A DNA stretch of 64,000 nucleotides, taken from positions 13,425,755 through 13,489,754 of the forward strand of contig CM043868.1 in assembly GCA_023846275.1 (NCBI GenBank). The letters are read 5' to 3'. This document shows positions 62,396 through 64,000 of the stretch, in pieces. Below the pieces are notes generated by a model. It ran no database searches, had not been told where the DNA came from, and was given only the letters and a program-made list of their open reading frames with translations. Numbering within the stretch: position 1 is the first letter of the stretch; every line of letters starts with the position of its first letter. Origin of the DNA: Vanilla planifolia (lineage: Eukaryota > Streptophyta > Magnoliopsida > Asparagales > Orchidaceae). Both the position numbers and the translations under genes were made by a program.

Positions 62396-64000
62396 CAAAA
62401 GGTATCTTCTTAGGGTATCTTGTGAATAGTTTTATAGAGTGTTCAACAAAAAGACATCAACTATAAAATAGTTAATAAATGTAAAATTTGATGAGACACC
62501 ATGTGATTTTCAAAGTATTCAACATTCATTTGATAAGTTATTCAAATTAGAAAAATTAAGTATTGATGTTGAATCAAATGACAAGATTAAGAAAGGAAAC
62601 ATTGTTGTACAAAGGGAAAGAGAAGAAGTAAAATAATGAAAGTTCTCCAAAGATCATCTTAGTGAATTAATTATAGGAGAAACAAGAAATATAGTTAAAA
62701 CTAAGGGTTCAATCAACCATGTAGCATTTGCTTTTTGCCTTGAACCTACCTTAGCTGATGAATCATTTAGTGATAAATCTTTGATAATTGTAATAAATGA
62801 ATAATTAGAACAATTTGCTAGGAATGAAGAATACGATCTAGTACTTAATCCCAGGCATAAACCCATTAGTGGAACCAAATGGGTATTTAAGAATACGTTA
62901 GATGATAATGAAAAAGTAATTAGAAATAAAGTGTGACTAATAGCAAAATGTTGTAGTCAAACAAAAGAAGTTGATGTAGAAGATACCTCTGCTCCCATGA
63001 TAGGCCTTGAAGCAATAAGGATCAGCTTGCTTATGCATGCATTAGGGTTTTAAACTTTATCAATTGAATGTCAATAGCACTTTCTTATATGACTATATAA
63101 TTGAAGAGGTTTATGTGGAACAACACCCAAGATTTGAAACTTATGACGAATTAAATCATGTATACAAACTAAAGAAAGCATTGTATGGACTTAAGCAAGT
63201 CTTGCAAGCATGATATGAAAGACTATGCAACTTTCTCATCTTTAATGAGTTTGTTATGGGCAAAGTTGACAACACTTTATTTATTTTAAATATTGATGGA
63301 AATAAGTTAGTTTGTCAAACATATGCTGATGAATTGTATTTGGTAAAACATATGAAGAAATGTGTGTGAGATTTATTGAATTAATAAAAAAAGAATATGA
63401 GATGAGCATGATAGGTGAGTTAAATTTCTTGTTTGGGCTTCAAGTCAAATAAACAAATGAAGGAATTCTTATCTTGCAAACTAAGTACTTGGTGGAGCTT
63501 CACAAAAGGTTTTACTTTTAGAACATGAAAGATAAAAAAAGCCCTTATAGGAATTGGTACTTCTTTTGATATTGATGAAACCAAAAGAGCTATAAGCATG
63601 AAGATGTATAAAGGAATTATTGGTTCACTACTTTATCTTTGTACCAATAGACTAAATATAGTTTATAGTGTTGGTTTGTGTGCAAAATTTTAAGTAAACC
63701 CAAAGGAATCTCATTCTTCAAGATTGAAACAAATTTTAAATATCTTATTGGCATCAAATCACTAAGATTATTGTTTATTTTGTGTGAATTAAGATTTGAT
63801 TTTGTTTCTTACGTGATTGTTTGATTTTACTTGGAATAAGACTGATAAAAAGAGCAAATTTAAAATGTGTTAATTGCTTAGTTGTTCTCATATTTCTTGA
63901 GCCATCCATTTTTCTCATAAGCAAAAATATTTTACATTATCCACAATAGAAGCTGAGTATACTGTTGCTCGAAGTTGTATAGCCCAAGTTTTATGGATTA
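62396..64000 (+). mobile_element. Copia C: integrase end, RT and RNase H, running off the window
   Basis: It begins immediately after the copia D 3' LTR with the integrase C-terminal wording GIFLGYLVNSF, followed by the RT lead-in (PISGTKWVFKNTLDDNEKV near 62.87 kb), an RT palm region near 63.33 kb, FLFGLQVK-like wording near 63.43 kb, and RNase H from about 63.8 kb to the edge (EAEYTVA near 63,950). It is the same family as copia D but a separate copy. Broken in several places. Confidence 0.8.

Noticed and set aside
1-64000. CRISPR array, prokaryotic operon, phage or defence system
   Set aside because: No regularly spaced repeats, no bacterial ribosome-binding sites or long prokaryote-style frames; the exon structure and retroelements are those of a plant nuclear genome.

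Overview
The window looks like nuclear DNA of a flowering plant. It is very AT-rich and crowded with decayed LTR retrotransposons of the Ty1/copia and Ty3/gypsy (chromovirus-like) groups. I can defend only one host gene: a YODA-type MAP kinase kinase kinase on the minus strand. The wording of its N-terminal region seems close to monocot and other angiosperm YODA proteins, but I cannot name the species. I see no rRNA, tRNA, CRISPR array, operon structure or prokaryotic feature.

Layout. From 1 to 9.08 kb there is no host exon. This stretch holds a 273-bp tandem duplication (1.64-2.18 kb) and an old minus-strand copia element (about 2.8-8.6 kb) with a roughly 2-kb foreign insertion in its polymerase region. 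Four coding exons of the YODA-like gene lie at 9,085-10,987. They are open, join in phase, and carry the start codon, the long Ser/Pro-rich regulatory N-terminus and the first part of the kinase domain (Gly-rich loop, catalytic Lys, helix-C Glu). Exon 4 ends at a proper splice donor, but the rest of the kinase is not in the window; it must lie beyond the left edge or be lost. Upstream, a CpG-rich, UTR-like exon at about 22.45-22.80 kb, with a splice donor and two short upstream ORFs, is the likely transcription start. This implies a first intron of about 11.4 kb holding a copia remnant (13.7-16.5 kb), an unidentified repeat unit flanked by direct repeats (19.1-21.5 kb) and much AT-rich sequence.

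From 23 kb to the right edge everything recognisable is retroelement fossil. A plus-strand chromovirus-like gypsy element has its internal part at 27.6-31.2 kb and its 3' LTR ending near 33.38 kb. A minus-strand gypsy-type LTR ends at about 36.31 kb. A minus-strand copia at 37.5-45.2 kb has two alignable LTRs, each carrying or flanking later insertions. Then come AT-rich repeat-laden sequence, the gag end of another copia (49.4-50.9 kb), LTR pieces (51.9-53.85 kb), and a plus-strand copia (53.85-62.40 kb) with LTRs and a recognisable initiator-Met-type primer-binding site. The integrase/RT/RNase H part of a related copia runs off the right edge from 62.40 kb. The simplest reading of the right-hand 15 kb is nested insertion of retroelements into one another.

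Working picture: one probably functional signalling gene with very long, transposon-filled introns next to a retroelement graveyard. I looked for an unusual gene system and did not find one. The items most worth a second look are the architecture and upstream ORFs of the YODA-like gene, the unexplained tandem and direct repeats, and a recurring palindrome-like word family in the LTR-derived sequence. All element boundaries are by-eye estimates unless a terminal motif is stated.
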